DNA from: an uncultured Pirellulaceae bacterium
GTDB lineage: Bacteria > Planctomycetota > Planctomycetia > Pirellulales > Pirellulaceae
NCBI GenBank assembly: GCA_937941455.1
Contig: CALDHM010000006.1
Location: 1-64,000, forward strand
DNA length: 64,000 nt
Direction: 5' to 3'
Part shown: one piece after another, positions 45,585-56,519 of the stretch
Layout: the number at the start of each line of letters is the position of its first letter
Numbering within the stretch: position 1 is the stretch's first letter
Made by a program: the position numbers and the translations under genes
The notes under the pieces: generated by a model
What the model was told of the DNA's origin: nothing
The model's input: only the letters and a program-made list of their open reading frames with translations
The model's database searches: none

Positions 45585-46453
45585 TCGCTGCCGCGCGGTA
45601 GCTTCGTCCGCTTTCGTCGGCGGATCCAGCGGCAAAACTGTTCCCTCAGGGCAACCGCTTGCCGATGATGCGCGACGATTTCGCCCGCGACGAGCGCTCC
45701 CCACTCGTTGGCCGGCAAGTGGGCGACGAGCATTTGGTATCTGGCCTGTGCGCCGAGGTGATCGTTGAGCGTTCCCAGCAATTCCTGCATGCGGAGAACT
45801 TCGCGATTCGCCCGCTTGGCCGCGGCTTGCTCTAGGAGCAACTCTCGGGCGTAGCGCAGGCGTTTGGCGGCGATGCGGATGCGATGCAGTTGTTTGAAAT
45901 CTGGTTGTGGCGTTTGCAAGGCGATCTCGAGTTGCGTCTGAAGTTCACCGATCGCCGTGGTCGAAAACTCGCTGAGCGATCCAAATTGGCGGTCGTTCCG
46001 CCAGCGAATTTTTTTCAGCAAAGACTTTCGGGAATGGTCGCGGAGCCGGCTGCGGACGGTGTGGCGAAATTCCTTGTCGAGCCTCTTGCGTTGGGCTGAC
46101 ATTTGATTTTCGAGAGCTTTCTTCAGATCGGCTGGCAAGTCGCATTGGCCGAGCTGCGCGATGAAGACATCGAGATCCCGCAGAGGGCCTGCCGAGCGGC
46201 GGACGTCTTGGAGCCAGCGCTTGACCGTACGCCATCCTCGTTTGATCAACGGGCAAAACACGTCGAGAACGGAGACAGCGCGACGGCAGGCCACACGCAG
46301 TCGGTGAATTTGCCGAACGTTATCGACGAGTTTTGCACGGGTCGCGCGGTGGCGAGGGAGTGCGTCAAATACGCGCGACAGCGAGCGATCCAGTTGCTCT
46401 GCGGCGACGGTTGCAGGTCGAGGAGTGTCGGAACGAGATCGTGGAGCGACCAT
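45560..46453 (-). CDS. CHAD-domain protein
   Basis: The 297-residue helical protein has the paired CHAD signatures: VRQIHRLRVACRRAVSVLDV near residue 47 and LHRIRIAAKRLRYARELLLE near residue 195, with many basic residues. CHAD domains bind polyphosphate and often accompany CYTH triphosphatases or phosphate genes, and none is present here. The start at 46453 is uncertain. Confidence 0.85.
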   Translation of the reverse strand: MVAPRSRSDTPRPATVAAEQLDRSLSRVFDALPRHRATRAKLVDNVRQIHRLRVACRRAVSVLDVFCPLIKRGWRTVKRWLQDVRRSAGPLRDLDVFIAQLGQCDLPADLKKALENQMSAQRKRLDKEFRHTVRSRLRDHSRKSLLKKIRWRNDRQFGSLSEFSTTAIGELQTQLEIALQTPQPDFKQLHRIRIAAKRLRYARELLLEQAAAKRANREVLRMQELLGTLNDHLGAQARYQMLVAHLPANEWGALVAGEIVAHHRQAVALREQFCRWIRRRKRTKLPRGSDHGFSSRK

Positions 46454-46744
46454 GAGAAATCACTGCTTTGTTCGCCAATGTTGCGGTATTTCGCAATGCC
46501 GTTGCCCGCGCGACACCTGGTAATCTGGGTAGTTTGCGCTCTGCGGAAAGGCCGGTCAATACACCCCCCCAAAAGTGTGTGACCCTTTACCGTATCGACG
46601 ATTTTCCGACCATTACAGTAGACTTTGGGCGTACCTAAGGCGTTTTTAATGGGCTTGAGCTTTCAGATCCACATGATGTCCTGAGCGCTCGATAGCCACC
46701 TGGATCGGCAGATTTCCGGACCTTTAGCGCGAGACATTGGGCAC
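46454..46744. other. Probable promoter region of the respiratory operon
   Basis: This 291-bp gap between the divergent CHAD gene and actA contains no gene. It should hold the promoter for the twelve-gene respiratory cluster. A C8 run lies near 46564. I could not define -35/-10 elements. Confidence 0.3.
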
Positions 46745-47425
46745 ATGCAAGAGTTTCATTTTCCCAACTGGGTGAATCGCTTCACCGTGATTCTGATTTT
46801 GGGTGGTTTGGCGATCGGGGGCTATTTGGCAACCTGCTTGTTTGCCGCGACCCATCCATTGATTGTCAACGTTGGCCACCAACCTAAACAGCCCTTGCCG
46901 TTTAGTCACAAAATCCACGCTGGCCAGTTGAAACTGGATTGCCGTTACTGCCACAACACGGTGGAGCAAGCGGCTCATGCCGCGATTCCACCGACGGCAA
47001 CTTGCGGCAATTGCCACGGCGGCAACCGCGTAAAGGAAGGCCAAACGCTCGGGGTGATCAGAGGCGAGAGCGTCCTGCTCGAACAAGTCCGCTCGAGCCT
47101 GGAGACGGGGGATCCGATCGAATGGGTGCGCGTGCACAACGTCCCTGATTTCGTCTATTTCAATCATGCGGCTCACGTGACGCGCGGCGTGAGTTGCGTG
47201 TCGTGCCACGGCCGCATCGATACGATGGAGGTCGTAACCCAAGTAGAACCGATGTCGATGAAATGGTGCCTCGATTGCCATCGCAATCCGGCGCCGCACA
47301 TTCGCGATCCAGAACTGGTTACTCAACTCGATTTCAAGCCTGAAGACCCGGAGGCGTACGGCCGCGAATGGGTGGAAAAATTGGGCATCAAACCGAATCT
47401 CAACTGTTCAACTTGTCACCGATGA
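46745..47425 (+). CDS. actA: Alternative complex III, multiheme cytochrome c subunit ActA
   Basis: The 226-residue protein has one N-terminal membrane anchor (VILILGGLAIGGYLATCLF) and five CxxCH heme c sites: CRYCH, CGNCH, CVSCH, CLDCH and, at the very end, CSTCH. ActA is the pentaheme subunit of alternative complex III, the quinol:cytochrome c oxidoreductase that replaces the bc1 complex. The stop overlaps the start of actB by ATGA. Confidence 0.93.
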   Translation: MQEFHFPNWVNRFTVILILGGLAIGGYLATCLFAATHPLIVNVGHQPKQPLPFSHKIHAGQLKLDCRYCHNTVEQAAHAAIPPTATCGNCHGGNRVKEGQTLGVIRGESVLLEQVRSSLETGDPIEWVRVHNVPDFVYFNHAAHVTRGVSCVSCHGRIDTMEVVTQVEPMSMKWCLDCHRNPAPHIRDPELVTQLDFKPEDPEAYGREWVEKLGIKPNLNCSTCHR

Positions 47426-50400
47426 ACCACATCACACCGAATAGCTTCGGCGGCGAACGTAAGGCCGCGTTTAATTATCAGTCGTTCGAGCAGTTGAACG
47501 AAACTCCGGAGATGCAACAAGCCATCGAGCGAGAGTTCGGTGCGGCTCTGGAGGGGGAGGCGGGAGACGGCTTTTCCCGGCGCCGCTGGCTGCAGCTGAT
47601 GGGTGCCTCCTTGGCTTTGGGCGCCGCGGCGGGCTGTCGGTACCAGCAAGATCGCTTGTTGCCGCATGCCTTCCGGCCGCAAAATCGGATTCCTGGCAAG
47701 CCGGTGTCCTACGCCTCCATGATCGATTTCATGGGAGTAGCTCATCCGATTGAGGCAACCAGCTACGACGGCCGCCCGATTAAACTCGACGGTAATCGAC
47801 TACATCCTGAGACGCTGGGGTTGTCAGAGAGGACTCCTGGTCCCTCGACGGCCTTCACGCAAGGCCGCGTTCTCGAATTGTATGATCCGGATCGCCTGCG
47901 GATGCCTTTGCAACGCGAGGGGGAACAGTTCAAGGAATCGACGTGGCAGGCCGTAATCGGCCAGCTGCGTAGCGTACTCGGCGGCGCGGATTTGAGCTCG
48001 GTAGCCATTCTAGCCGAGCCGACGTCCTCGCCTTCATTGCAACGCATTTTCAAGGAAATTTCGGCGCGGGGGGGGCACGTCCATCACTTTACCGCGCTGC
48101 ATGATGACCACGCTCGGGCGGGCTCCAAGGTGGCCTTCGGGCAGGTCGTGCGACCGCGCTTTGAATTCGACAAAGCACGCGTGATCGTATGCCTCGACGC
48201 CGATCCCTTGTTGATGGATGGATCGGCGATTCGCAACCACCGTTTGTTCGTCGCTGGCCGCGATGTCGATCACAGTGATGCGATCAGCCGCCTGTACTGC
48301 GTCGAAAGCGATTACTCGACAACGGGAGCCTGCGCCGATCATCGGATGTCGCTCCCCAGTTCGCAGATCGGGAGTTTTCTGGGAGCTTTGGCGGCGGCCA
48401 TCAATGAACGGGAGGCTGGCGATCCGGTCGATCGTGGCTTGAAGTACCGCGATAAGCTCCTGGCTGCCATGGCGCAGGATTTGGTCGATCATCAAGGGGC
48501 GGGGGTGATTGTGGTTGGCGATCGGCAACCCCCCGAAGTTCATGCGGCAGCCCATTGGCTCAACCAGAAACTGGGGAACGTCGGCAAAACGGTTTCTTAT
48601 GTGGCGCCGCTGGATGCCGAACGGAGCCCAGTCGTCCAATCGCTGGTCGATCTGGGGAACAAGATCAGTAGTGGCTCGATCAAGTCGCTGATCGTGGTCG
48701 GCGGCAACCCTGTTTTCGACGCGCCGCAGGAGGCTGGGGTGGCCGATTGGTTCAAAAAGGTCGCGACTACGGTCCATCTGACTTACTACAAAAACGAAAC
48801 AAGCTTGCTCTGCGGCTGGGTCTACAATACGGCGCACCCGCTGGAGGCTTGGGGAGATGGTTTGGCGGCGGACGGCTCATGGTGCCTGGCTCAGCCGCTG
48901 ATTGCTCCTCTGTTCGATGGCCGCAGTCCGGTCGAGGTGCTGGCCAGTGCGTTGGGTGATGTCGACGTCAGTGGTGAGGCCTACGTCAAGGAGACGGCTC
49001 AAGCTCGGTTCGGTGAAAGCGGTTTCGACAAGCTCTGGCGGCAATCGCTGCACGACGGATTCATCGCCAATTCCGCAGCGGAAAAGGTCACGGTCTCGGC
49101 GACCGACGTGCCGATGCCGGCCAACGACGGCGCTTGGAAGACCCCGTGGGATGGGAAGTCGCTGGAGTTGGTGTTCACCCCTAGCCGTTCGGTTTACGAC
49201 GGTCGATTCGCCAACAATGCTTGGTTGCAAGAACTTCCCGATTTCGTCACCAAGATTACGTGGGACAATGCGGCGCTGGTCAATCCGGAAACGGCCAAGG
49301 CGCTGGGCTTGCAGCAAGACCGCATGTACGCCTTTCAAGCCAACGGCCAGGAAGTCCGGCTCCCGGTGCACATCCAGCCTGGCCAGGCGCGGGGCTCGAT
49401 CGCCGTCGCCATTGGCTACGGCCGAACGATGGCCGGAGCGGTCGGTGGCGACGCGAGCAAAAAAATCGCGGTGGGCACCGACGTGTCGCCACTGCGCACT
49501 GCCGTTCGCTGGTTCGTCAACCCGCAAGTCACGGTCAACACATCGTCCAGCACTTCCTATCCTCTGGCAGTCACCCAATCGCCGTGGGAGATCGACAAAA
49601 CGGGGCGCGACGAAATCCAGAGGCGGATGTTCGTCAATGAAAAAGGGGAGCGGAGTGCTTTGCTCCGTGAAGGCAGCTTCGCGAGTTACCAGGACTTCAA
49701 GAAGAATACTGACAAGGATCACGATTCCCACCACGGACATGACTCGAACAACAGTCATGGATCGCACGGCAACGCGTCCGGCAAAGGGCAAGCCCGAGTC
49801 GCTGCCTTGCCGATCCTGAACAACGTCAGTTACGAGGCGGGCGGTGGCGGCGGCGGCGACGACCACCACGCACACTGGCCCACAGCCTTTCACGAGCACG
49901 AATTGTTTGATCTGACCCCGGGGGTTCGCGAGAAATACCGCGCGGACATCCCCGAGCACAAAAACGTATGGGGCATGACGATCGACCTCAACAAATGCAC
50001 TGGCTGCAACGCTTGCGTGGTGGCGTGCCAAGCCGAAAACAACATCCCGATCGTGGGCAAATGGCAAGTCCATCGCGGCCGCGAGATGCACTGGATTCGG
50101 ATCGACAGTTACTTCGGGAACAATCTGTACAACCAAGAAGCGGCCGAGTCGGATGACAAGGTCATCATCCACCAACCGGTCGCTTGCCACCATTGCGAGA
50201 ATGCACCCTGCGAAACGGTTTGCCCGGTCGCGGCCACGGTGCACTCGTCCGAGGGGCTGAATGATATGGTTTACAATCGCTGCATCGGCACACGGTACTG
50301 CGGCAACAACTGCCCCTACAAGGTTCGTCGCTTCAACTATCTGAACTATTCCGACGCGGTGACGTTCCTGAAATATCCTTCTCAGTTCGTCGACCGCTTG

Positions 50401-50814
50401 TCGGCCGGCGATCGGGCTTTGCAGAACTTGGTCATGAACCCCGAGGTGACGATTCGTACCCGCGGGGTGATGGAAAAATGCACTTACTGCGTGCAGCGCA
50501 TTCAAAACGGCAAGATCAAGGCCAAGGCGGAGGGGAACCGGCCGCTGGGTGGCAACGAAATCACCACGGCGTGCCAAGACGTCTGCCCGGCCGGGGCCAT
50601 CAAATTTGGTGATCTGAACCACAAGGAGGCGGACGTTCATCACGCAGCGAAAAACCCGCGGGCCTACGCGATGCTGTCGGAACTGAACAACTATCCGCGC
50701 ACTCGATTCCTGGCCCGGGTGCGGAATCCGCATCCGGCGTTGATGGATATGGACGATCGAGGAGTGCAAGGGGAAGGGGCCAGCGATACCCTTTCGCCGA
50801 ACATCGAAGTTTGA
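47422..50814 (+). CDS. actB: Alternative complex III, molybdopterin-like / iron-sulfur subunit ActB
   Basis: From ATG 47422 the product is 1130 residues. A twin-arginine-type segment (SRRRWLQLMGASLALG, about residue 53) ends in a Cys-containing LGAAAGC. A molybdopterin-oxidoreductase-like domain follows. The last about 290 residues form a ferredoxin module with four Cys groups: CTGCNACVVAC (from Cys859), CHHCENAPCETVC, CIGTRYCGNNC, and CTYC with CQDVC. In ActB the molybdopterin fold carries no cofactor and the clusters relay electrons. An unusual His-rich stretch (HDSHHGHDSNNSHGSHG) joins the two halves. Confidence 0.93.
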   Translation: MNHITPNSFGGERKAAFNYQSFEQLNETPEMQQAIEREFGAALEGEAGDGFSRRRWLQLMGASLALGAAAGCRYQQDRLLPHAFRPQNRIPGKPVSYASMIDFMGVAHPIEATSYDGRPIKLDGNRLHPETLGLSERTPGPSTAFTQGRVLELYDPDRLRMPLQREGEQFKESTWQAVIGQLRSVLGGADLSSVAILAEPTSSPSLQRIFKEISARGGHVHHFTALHDDHARAGSKVAFGQVVRPRFEFDKARVIVCLDADPLLMDGSAIRNHRLFVAGRDVDHSDAISRLYCVESDYSTTGACADHRMSLPSSQIGSFLGALAAAINEREAGDPVDRGLKYRDKLLAAMAQDLVDHQGAGVIVVGDRQPPEVHAAAHWLNQKLGNVGKTVSYVAPLDAERSPVVQSLVDLGNKISSGSIKSLIVVGGNPVFDAPQEAGVADWFKKVATTVHLTYYKNETSLLCGWVYNTAHPLEAWGDGLAADGSWCLAQPLIAPLFDGRSPVEVLASALGDVDVSGEAYVKETAQARFGESGFDKLWRQSLHDGFIANSAAEKVTVSATDVPMPANDGAWKTPWDGKSLELVFTPSRSVYDGRFANNAWLQELPDFVTKITWDNAALVNPETAKALGLQQDRMYAFQANGQEVRLPVHIQPGQARGSIAVAIGYGRTMAGAVGGDASKKIAVGTDVSPLRTAVRWFVNPQVTVNTSSSTSYPLAVTQSPWEIDKTGRDEIQRRMFVNEKGERSALLREGSFASYQDFKKNTDKDHDSHHGHDSNNSHGSHGNASGKGQARVAALPILNNVSYEAGGGGGGDDHHAHWPTAFHEHELFDLTPGVREKYRADIPEHKNVWGMTIDLNKCTGCNACVVACQAENNIPIVGKWQVHRGREMHWIRIDSYFGNNLYNQEAAESDDKVIIHQPVACHHCENAPCETVCPVAATVHSSEGLNDMVYNRCIGTRYCGNNCPYKVRRFNYLNYSDAVTFLKYPSQFVDRLSAGDRALQNLVMNPEVTIRTRGVMEKCTYCVQRIQNGKIKAKAEGNRPLGGNEITTACQDVCPAGAIKFGDLNHKEADVHHAAKNPRAYAMLSELNNYPRTRFLARVRNPHPALMDMDDRGVQGEGASDTLSPNIEV

Positions 50815-50897
50815 CGCCGCGAGCGGGGAACCGCTGCGGGAATCGTACCTAGCAGATTCGAATCAACAACCGTAGACAATTTTGAGAAACTGAGATC

Positions 50898-52325
<1,428 letters not shown>

Positions 52326-52408
52326 ATCGAGGCGTTGATTTGCCCCTTCTGAGCGAAACGGACGAACTGTAATCGATCAAACCTTTTTTCAAACAATCCA
52401 AACGAACC

Positions 52409-53797
52409 ATGGCACATTCGCATAAACACGAAAAACCGGTCGAAACGGGACCAAAGTCGCGGCTGATCTCGCTGGTCGCGCAATTTGATGATCCCCATGC
52501 GTTGGTGGTCGCTTGCGATCGCGCCCGGGAGGCCGGTTACAAACAGTTCGATGCTTACTCGCCGTTTCCGGTGCACGGAATCGACGATGCGATCGGCATC
52601 CGCCGGACGCGACTGCCGTTTTTTGTCTTGGCGGTAGCGTTAGGTGCTTGCGTATTCGCCTTGTTCCTACAGTACTACGTCAACGCTACGGACGAGTCGC
52701 CGATCTTTCCCGGTTACAAGTTTTTCATCTCGGGCAAGCCGTTGTTTAGTTTGCCCGCGAATATCCCGGTGACCTTCGAAATCATCGTGTTGTCCAGCGC
52801 GTTCGCGACGTTCTTCGGCATGTGGATTTTGAACGGCTTGCCGCGATTGGCGAACCCTCTGCAACGGATCCCCATGTTTCGCCGAGCAACGAATGACAAG
52901 TTCTTTTTGGTGCTGGAAGCGAAAGACGACAAATTCAGCGAAAACCGCAGCCGCCAGCAACTGGAGGAATGGGGGGCGACGGCCATTGAGGAATGCCACG
53001 AAGATCTGACCGATCAGAAAATCCCCGCGGGATTGCGGCGTGCGGGCATCTTGTTGTTGTTCGCATTGCTGCTCCCTCCTGCCCTTATCTACCGCGTCTC
53101 GGGGATGACCTACCGCCAACCTCGACTCCACGTCGTGCCTGATATGGATTGGCAAGACCGGTACAACCCGCAAACGCGGGGTCCGAACATCGGCACTCCC
53201 GAGCGACCGCGACCCCTATTCGCCGATGGCCGCGCGATGCGGAAGCCGGTTCCGGGTACAATTGCCCGTGGGGATTTGACCGAGAACGACGAATATTTCC
53301 GCGGCTACAAGACCGGGACGGCCCCCAGCGAAAGTCAATCGGGACCCTACGCCGCGATCCAAGACGGCATGGCGGCTCCGGAGACTCCGCCAGAACCGGA
53401 GTGGGTCGACGTCTTTCCGGAAGATATCACGGTCGATGCAGATTTTGTCAAACGAGGCAAGCAGCGGTTTGAGATCTATTGCGTCGCTTGTCACGGCTAT
53501 GACGGCAACGGCGAGGGACTCGTGAATCAGCGGGCCGTATCGCTGGCAGCCACGGGTGATGCGGCCTGGACGGCCGCCAAGTCGCTGCATGATCCGGCGG
53601 TCAAGTCTCAGCCCGTGGGGCGAATTTTCGATACGATTTCCAACGGTCGTGCCACGATGGGCCCCTACAAGGACCAGATTCCGGTGAAGGACCGTTGGGC
53701 GATCGCCGCCTATGTGAAAGCCTTGCAAAAGACGGGAATCAAAAGCCCGGCAGATCTGGCGAATGACCAAGGCACAGCCACGCCCGCAGGAAACTAG
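52409..53797 (+). CDS. Alternative complex III, fused ActD-ActE
   Basis: The 462-residue protein joins two subunits that are separate in the Rhodothermus complex. Residues 1-190 are ActD (DUF3341) with SPFPVHGIDDAIGIRRTRLP and two helices. After a third helix near residue 215, a monoheme cytochrome c domain (ActE) has its heme site CVACH at 358-362 and a likely Met ligand in NGRATMGPYKD. The fusion fixes the cytochrome to the membrane complex near the oxidase. Confidence 0.9.
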   Translation: MAHSHKHEKPVETGPKSRLISLVAQFDDPHALVVACDRAREAGYKQFDAYSPFPVHGIDDAIGIRRTRLPFFVLAVALGACVFALFLQYYVNATDESPIFPGYKFFISGKPLFSLPANIPVTFEIIVLSSAFATFFGMWILNGLPRLANPLQRIPMFRRATNDKFFLVLEAKDDKFSENRSRQQLEEWGATAIEECHEDLTDQKIPAGLRRAGILLLFALLLPPALIYRVSGMTYRQPRLHVVPDMDWQDRYNPQTRGPNIGTPERPRPLFADGRAMRKPVPGTIARGDLTENDEYFRGYKTGTAPSESQSGPYAAIQDGMAAPETPPEPEWVDVFPEDITVDADFVKRGKQRFEIYCVACHGYDGNGEGLVNQRAVSLAATGDAAWTAAKSLHDPAVKSQPVGRIFDTISNGRATMGPYKDQIPVKDRWAIAAYVKALQKTGIKSPADLANDQGTATPAGN

Positions 53798-53852
53798 CCC
53801 TTAACACGATTAGTCCACAGGTAGCAACTTTTAACCAACAGACGTTAGCCAC

Positions 53853-55139
53853 ATGCACTCCCGAAGACCTGGAAAAATTACTTCGCCGATTGTTTCGTTG
53901 AGCACCAGCTACGTGAGACTGATCCCGCTGGGCTTGTTGATTGGCGCCGCTGGCCTGGGCTTGGCATATTTCATGTCGATCCCTCAAGGGGGATTGAAGC
54001 GCTTCAGCTATTCCTACCTTGTGACCTACTGCTCGCTGCTGTCGATGTCGGTGGGCTGCCTGTTTTTCGTCACCGTACAACACCTCACCCGGGCCGGCTG
54101 GAGCGTCACGGTCCGGCGGATAGCCGAAATTTTCGCGATGTGTTTGATTCCGATGTTCGTGCTGTTCTTGCCGATCCTCCTCCCGGTGATGATGCAACGC
54201 GATGACGTCTACCAATGGGTCAATCCAGCCTGGCTGGCCGGAGATCGCGAAATGTTTCGCGAGATCAAGAATGCCTACTTGAATCCGACCTGGTTTGCGG
54301 TGCGGATCGTGACCTATTTCGTGATTTGGGGGATGATGGCCTACAGCTTCTTCGGCAAGTCGCTGCAGCAAGATAAAACGGCCGATCCCCAGTTGTCGCG
54401 GAAAATGCAGAAGTCGGCGACCTGGAAAATGATCATCCTCGCCGCGACCATCGTGTTCGCCTCGTTCGATTTGGAAATGTCGCTTTCGCCGCGTTGGTTC
54501 AGCACGATGTTTCCCGTTTACTTTTTCGCTGGCGGCGTGATGAGCGCGATGGCGGTCTTGATCCTGACAGCCGCCTTGTTGCAACGATCGGGGCGTGTCA
54601 CTGATGAAATCACGGTCGAACATTATCATGATTTGGCAAAGCTGACCTTCGGCTTCATTTTCTTCTGGGGTTATATCGCCTTCAGCCAATTCATGCTGAT
54701 CTGGTACGCGAACCTTCCTGAGGAAACATTCTGGTACAAATTCCGCATGGGTGATTCGGCATCGTCCGGCTGGATTTTCTGGTCGCTGATGTTGCTGTTT
54801 GGGCATCTGCTGATTCCGTTCTTGGCGATGATGGCGCGGACGGTTCGGCGCAACAAAACCTACCTATTGTTCGCCACGATTTTCATTTTGTGCATGCACT
54901 GGGTAGATCACTTCTGGATCATCATGCCTCAGCTGAATATTACGATGGGTGCGACGGATGTGTCTGGCAGCGACCCGGCGGCTAATCCGTTGCCGTTCAG
55001 CTGGCTGATCGACGTGCCCTGTGCGATTGGCTTGTTAGGGGTTTACGTTGCGATGTTCTCGGCGATCGCCGCCGATCGGCCGCTGGTACCCCTGCATGAT
55101 CCGCGCCTGGAAGAAGCGCTGAATTATCGAAACGCTTGA
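53853..55139 (+). CDS. actF: Alternative complex III, membrane subunit ActF
   Basis: The 428-residue protein has about ten helices and matches the ActF subunit, a partial NrfD-like paralog of ActC: KRFSYSYLVTYCSLLSMSVG, LTFGFIFFWGYIAFSQFMLI, WYANLPEETFWY. It packs against ActC and ActD. Position after the ActDE gene is standard for these operons. Confidence 0.92.
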   Translation: MHSRRPGKITSPIVSLSTSYVRLIPLGLLIGAAGLGLAYFMSIPQGGLKRFSYSYLVTYCSLLSMSVGCLFFVTVQHLTRAGWSVTVRRIAEIFAMCLIPMFVLFLPILLPVMMQRDDVYQWVNPAWLAGDREMFREIKNAYLNPTWFAVRIVTYFVIWGMMAYSFFGKSLQQDKTADPQLSRKMQKSATWKMIILAATIVFASFDLEMSLSPRWFSTMFPVYFFAGGVMSAMAVLILTAALLQRSGRVTDEITVEHYHDLAKLTFGFIFFWGYIAFSQFMLIWYANLPEETFWYKFRMGDSASSGWIFWSLMLLFGHLLIPFLAMMARTVRRNKTYLLFATIFILCMHWVDHFWIIMPQLNITMGATDVSGSDPAANPLPFSWLIDVPCAIGLLGVYVAMFSAIAADRPLVPLHDPRLEEALNYRNA

Positions 55140-55180
55140 TTGATTTATTGTCCTGAGATTTTCTGATACTGGTTTAAAAC

Positions 55181-55504
55181 ATGGAAACGACTCTCGATCA
55201 ACTTCATTCGGTACCGGACAAACCCAGCTACGATGACGTGAATACGACGGCCGTTTACATGGTCGGACTCATCAGCGCGATTTTGACGGTCGTAATCATC
55301 GCTGTCGTGCAGGGATTCACTTATCAAATGATCAACCGGACAACAGCCGAGAAGGATGAAACATATCATGAACTGTGGGTCGCTCCGGTGATCCAGGAGC
55401 AACGCCGGCATTTACAAGGGGACGAAAAGGGGACAATTTCGATCGCCGAGGCCATGAAGTTGGTCGTGGAGGAATACGGTAAAACCTCGCGAGGAGGCAA
55501 GTAG
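55181..55504 (+). CDS. Unknown small membrane protein of the ACIII/oxidase operon
   Basis: The 107-residue protein has one helix (VGLISAILTVVIIAVVQGF) and a hydrophilic C-terminal domain with GTISIAEAMKLVVEEYGKTS. That resembles the IDRAM-type segment preceding conserved Gly-rich tails in small respiratory proteins. It lies 41 bp after actF and 98 bp before SCO1, on the same strand. It could be an accessory subunit of alternative complex III or the oxidase. Confidence 0.75.
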   Translation: METTLDQLHSVPDKPSYDDVNTTAVYMVGLISAILTVVIIAVVQGFTYQMINRTTAEKDETYHELWVAPVIQEQRRHLQGDEKGTISIAEAMKLVVEEYGKTSRGGK

Positions 55505-55602
55505 GTCGATGTCGGCGGCCGTTAGCCTTGCGGTTCACCTTACGGGTAACGAAATGTTGGAGCGAGTTTGCCTGCCGATAGTTTTAGAAGAATAGTTAAA
55601 CG

Positions 55603-56505
55603 ATGCCAACAACAACAGCAAAATATGATTTGCTTGACTGGTCCCAAGTGGCCCGGTTGGTTTGTTGGCTGACAGTAGCGTCGATCGCACTTCTGGCGGC
55701 GGCGAGTTTGTCGGCCCAGGTTCAGTCGAAGGTTCCGCAGGAAGAAGAGGGAACAGGGATTGAGCCGCAAGAGGGCAAGATGATTTCGCCCAACTGGTCC
55801 TTCACCGACGAGCAGAATCGGTTCGTACGAATGAAGGATTATTTTGATGGCAAGCGACCGATCATCCTTTCGTTCAACTATTCGGATTGTCCGAAGCTCT
55901 GCAGTGTTCAATTGGAGAAAATGGCGCTGGCGCTTCGGGATGTGCAACTGCTGGCGGACAAAGATTTTCAAGTAATCTCCGTTTGCATCGATCCGACCGA
56001 AACACCCAAACGAGCACGGGAAGCCAAGGAAAAATTCACCACTTACTACAACAAGCCGGAATACAACGGCGGCTGGCACTTTTTGACCGGCAGCGAGGGG
56101 CAGGTACGCGGGTTGGCCCAGCAATGTGGGGTAACCTACAAATACATTCCCGAACAGCGGCTGTACTCGCATCCGCCGGTGTTTTTACTTGTTTCGCCCG
56201 CAGGCAAAATTGTAAGATACATTTATGGCCTCGAATACGAACCGAAAACGATACGGCAAGCGTTGATCGAGGCGGCAGAGGGAAAAATCGGTCCCTCGAT
56301 CAACCGCTTGGAGTATTTGATTGGTTGCTACATGTACAACGACTCGACCGGTCAATATACATTCCAAGCCATGGCGTTGATGCGGATCGGAGGCTTGCTG
56401 ACCATTTTCGGCCTGATGGTCGGCTTGGTTCCGTACTGGTTTTGGCGGCGGGGGCACTCACAAAAGATACCTGTCGAACAAACACAAACTCAACTTAGTT
56501 CTTAG
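55603..56505 (+). CDS. SCO1/SenC copper chaperone with C-terminal membrane anchor
   Basis: The 300-residue thioredoxin-fold protein carries the Cu-binding CxxxC in FNYSDCPKLCSVQLEKM (Cys96, Cys100). A late His in LYSHPPVFLLVSPAGKIVRY is the likely third ligand. It has N- and C-terminal membrane helices (residues about 20-40 and MRIGGLLTIFGLMVGLVPYW). SCO proteins load the CuA site of oxidase subunit II, encoded next (14-bp gap). The two-helix form is common in bacteria with this operon. Confidence 0.92.
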   Translation: MPTTTAKYDLLDWSQVARLVCWLTVASIALLAAASLSAQVQSKVPQEEEGTGIEPQEGKMISPNWSFTDEQNRFVRMKDYFDGKRPIILSFNYSDCPKLCSVQLEKMALALRDVQLLADKDFQVISVCIDPTETPKRAREAKEKFTTYYNKPEYNGGWHFLTGSEGQVRGLAQQCGVTYKYIPEQRLYSHPPVFLLVSPAGKIVRYIYGLEYEPKTIRQALIEAAEGKIGPSINRLEYLIGCYMYNDSTGQYTFQAMALMRIGGLLTIFGLMVGLVPYWFWRRGHSQKIPVEQTQTQLSS

Positions 56506-56519
56506 ACGAGAAATTTGAA

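Noticed and set aside
48877-50769. 630-codon minus-strand frame
   Set aside because: It is antisense to the ferredoxin half of actB, where four Cys clusters prove the plus strand.
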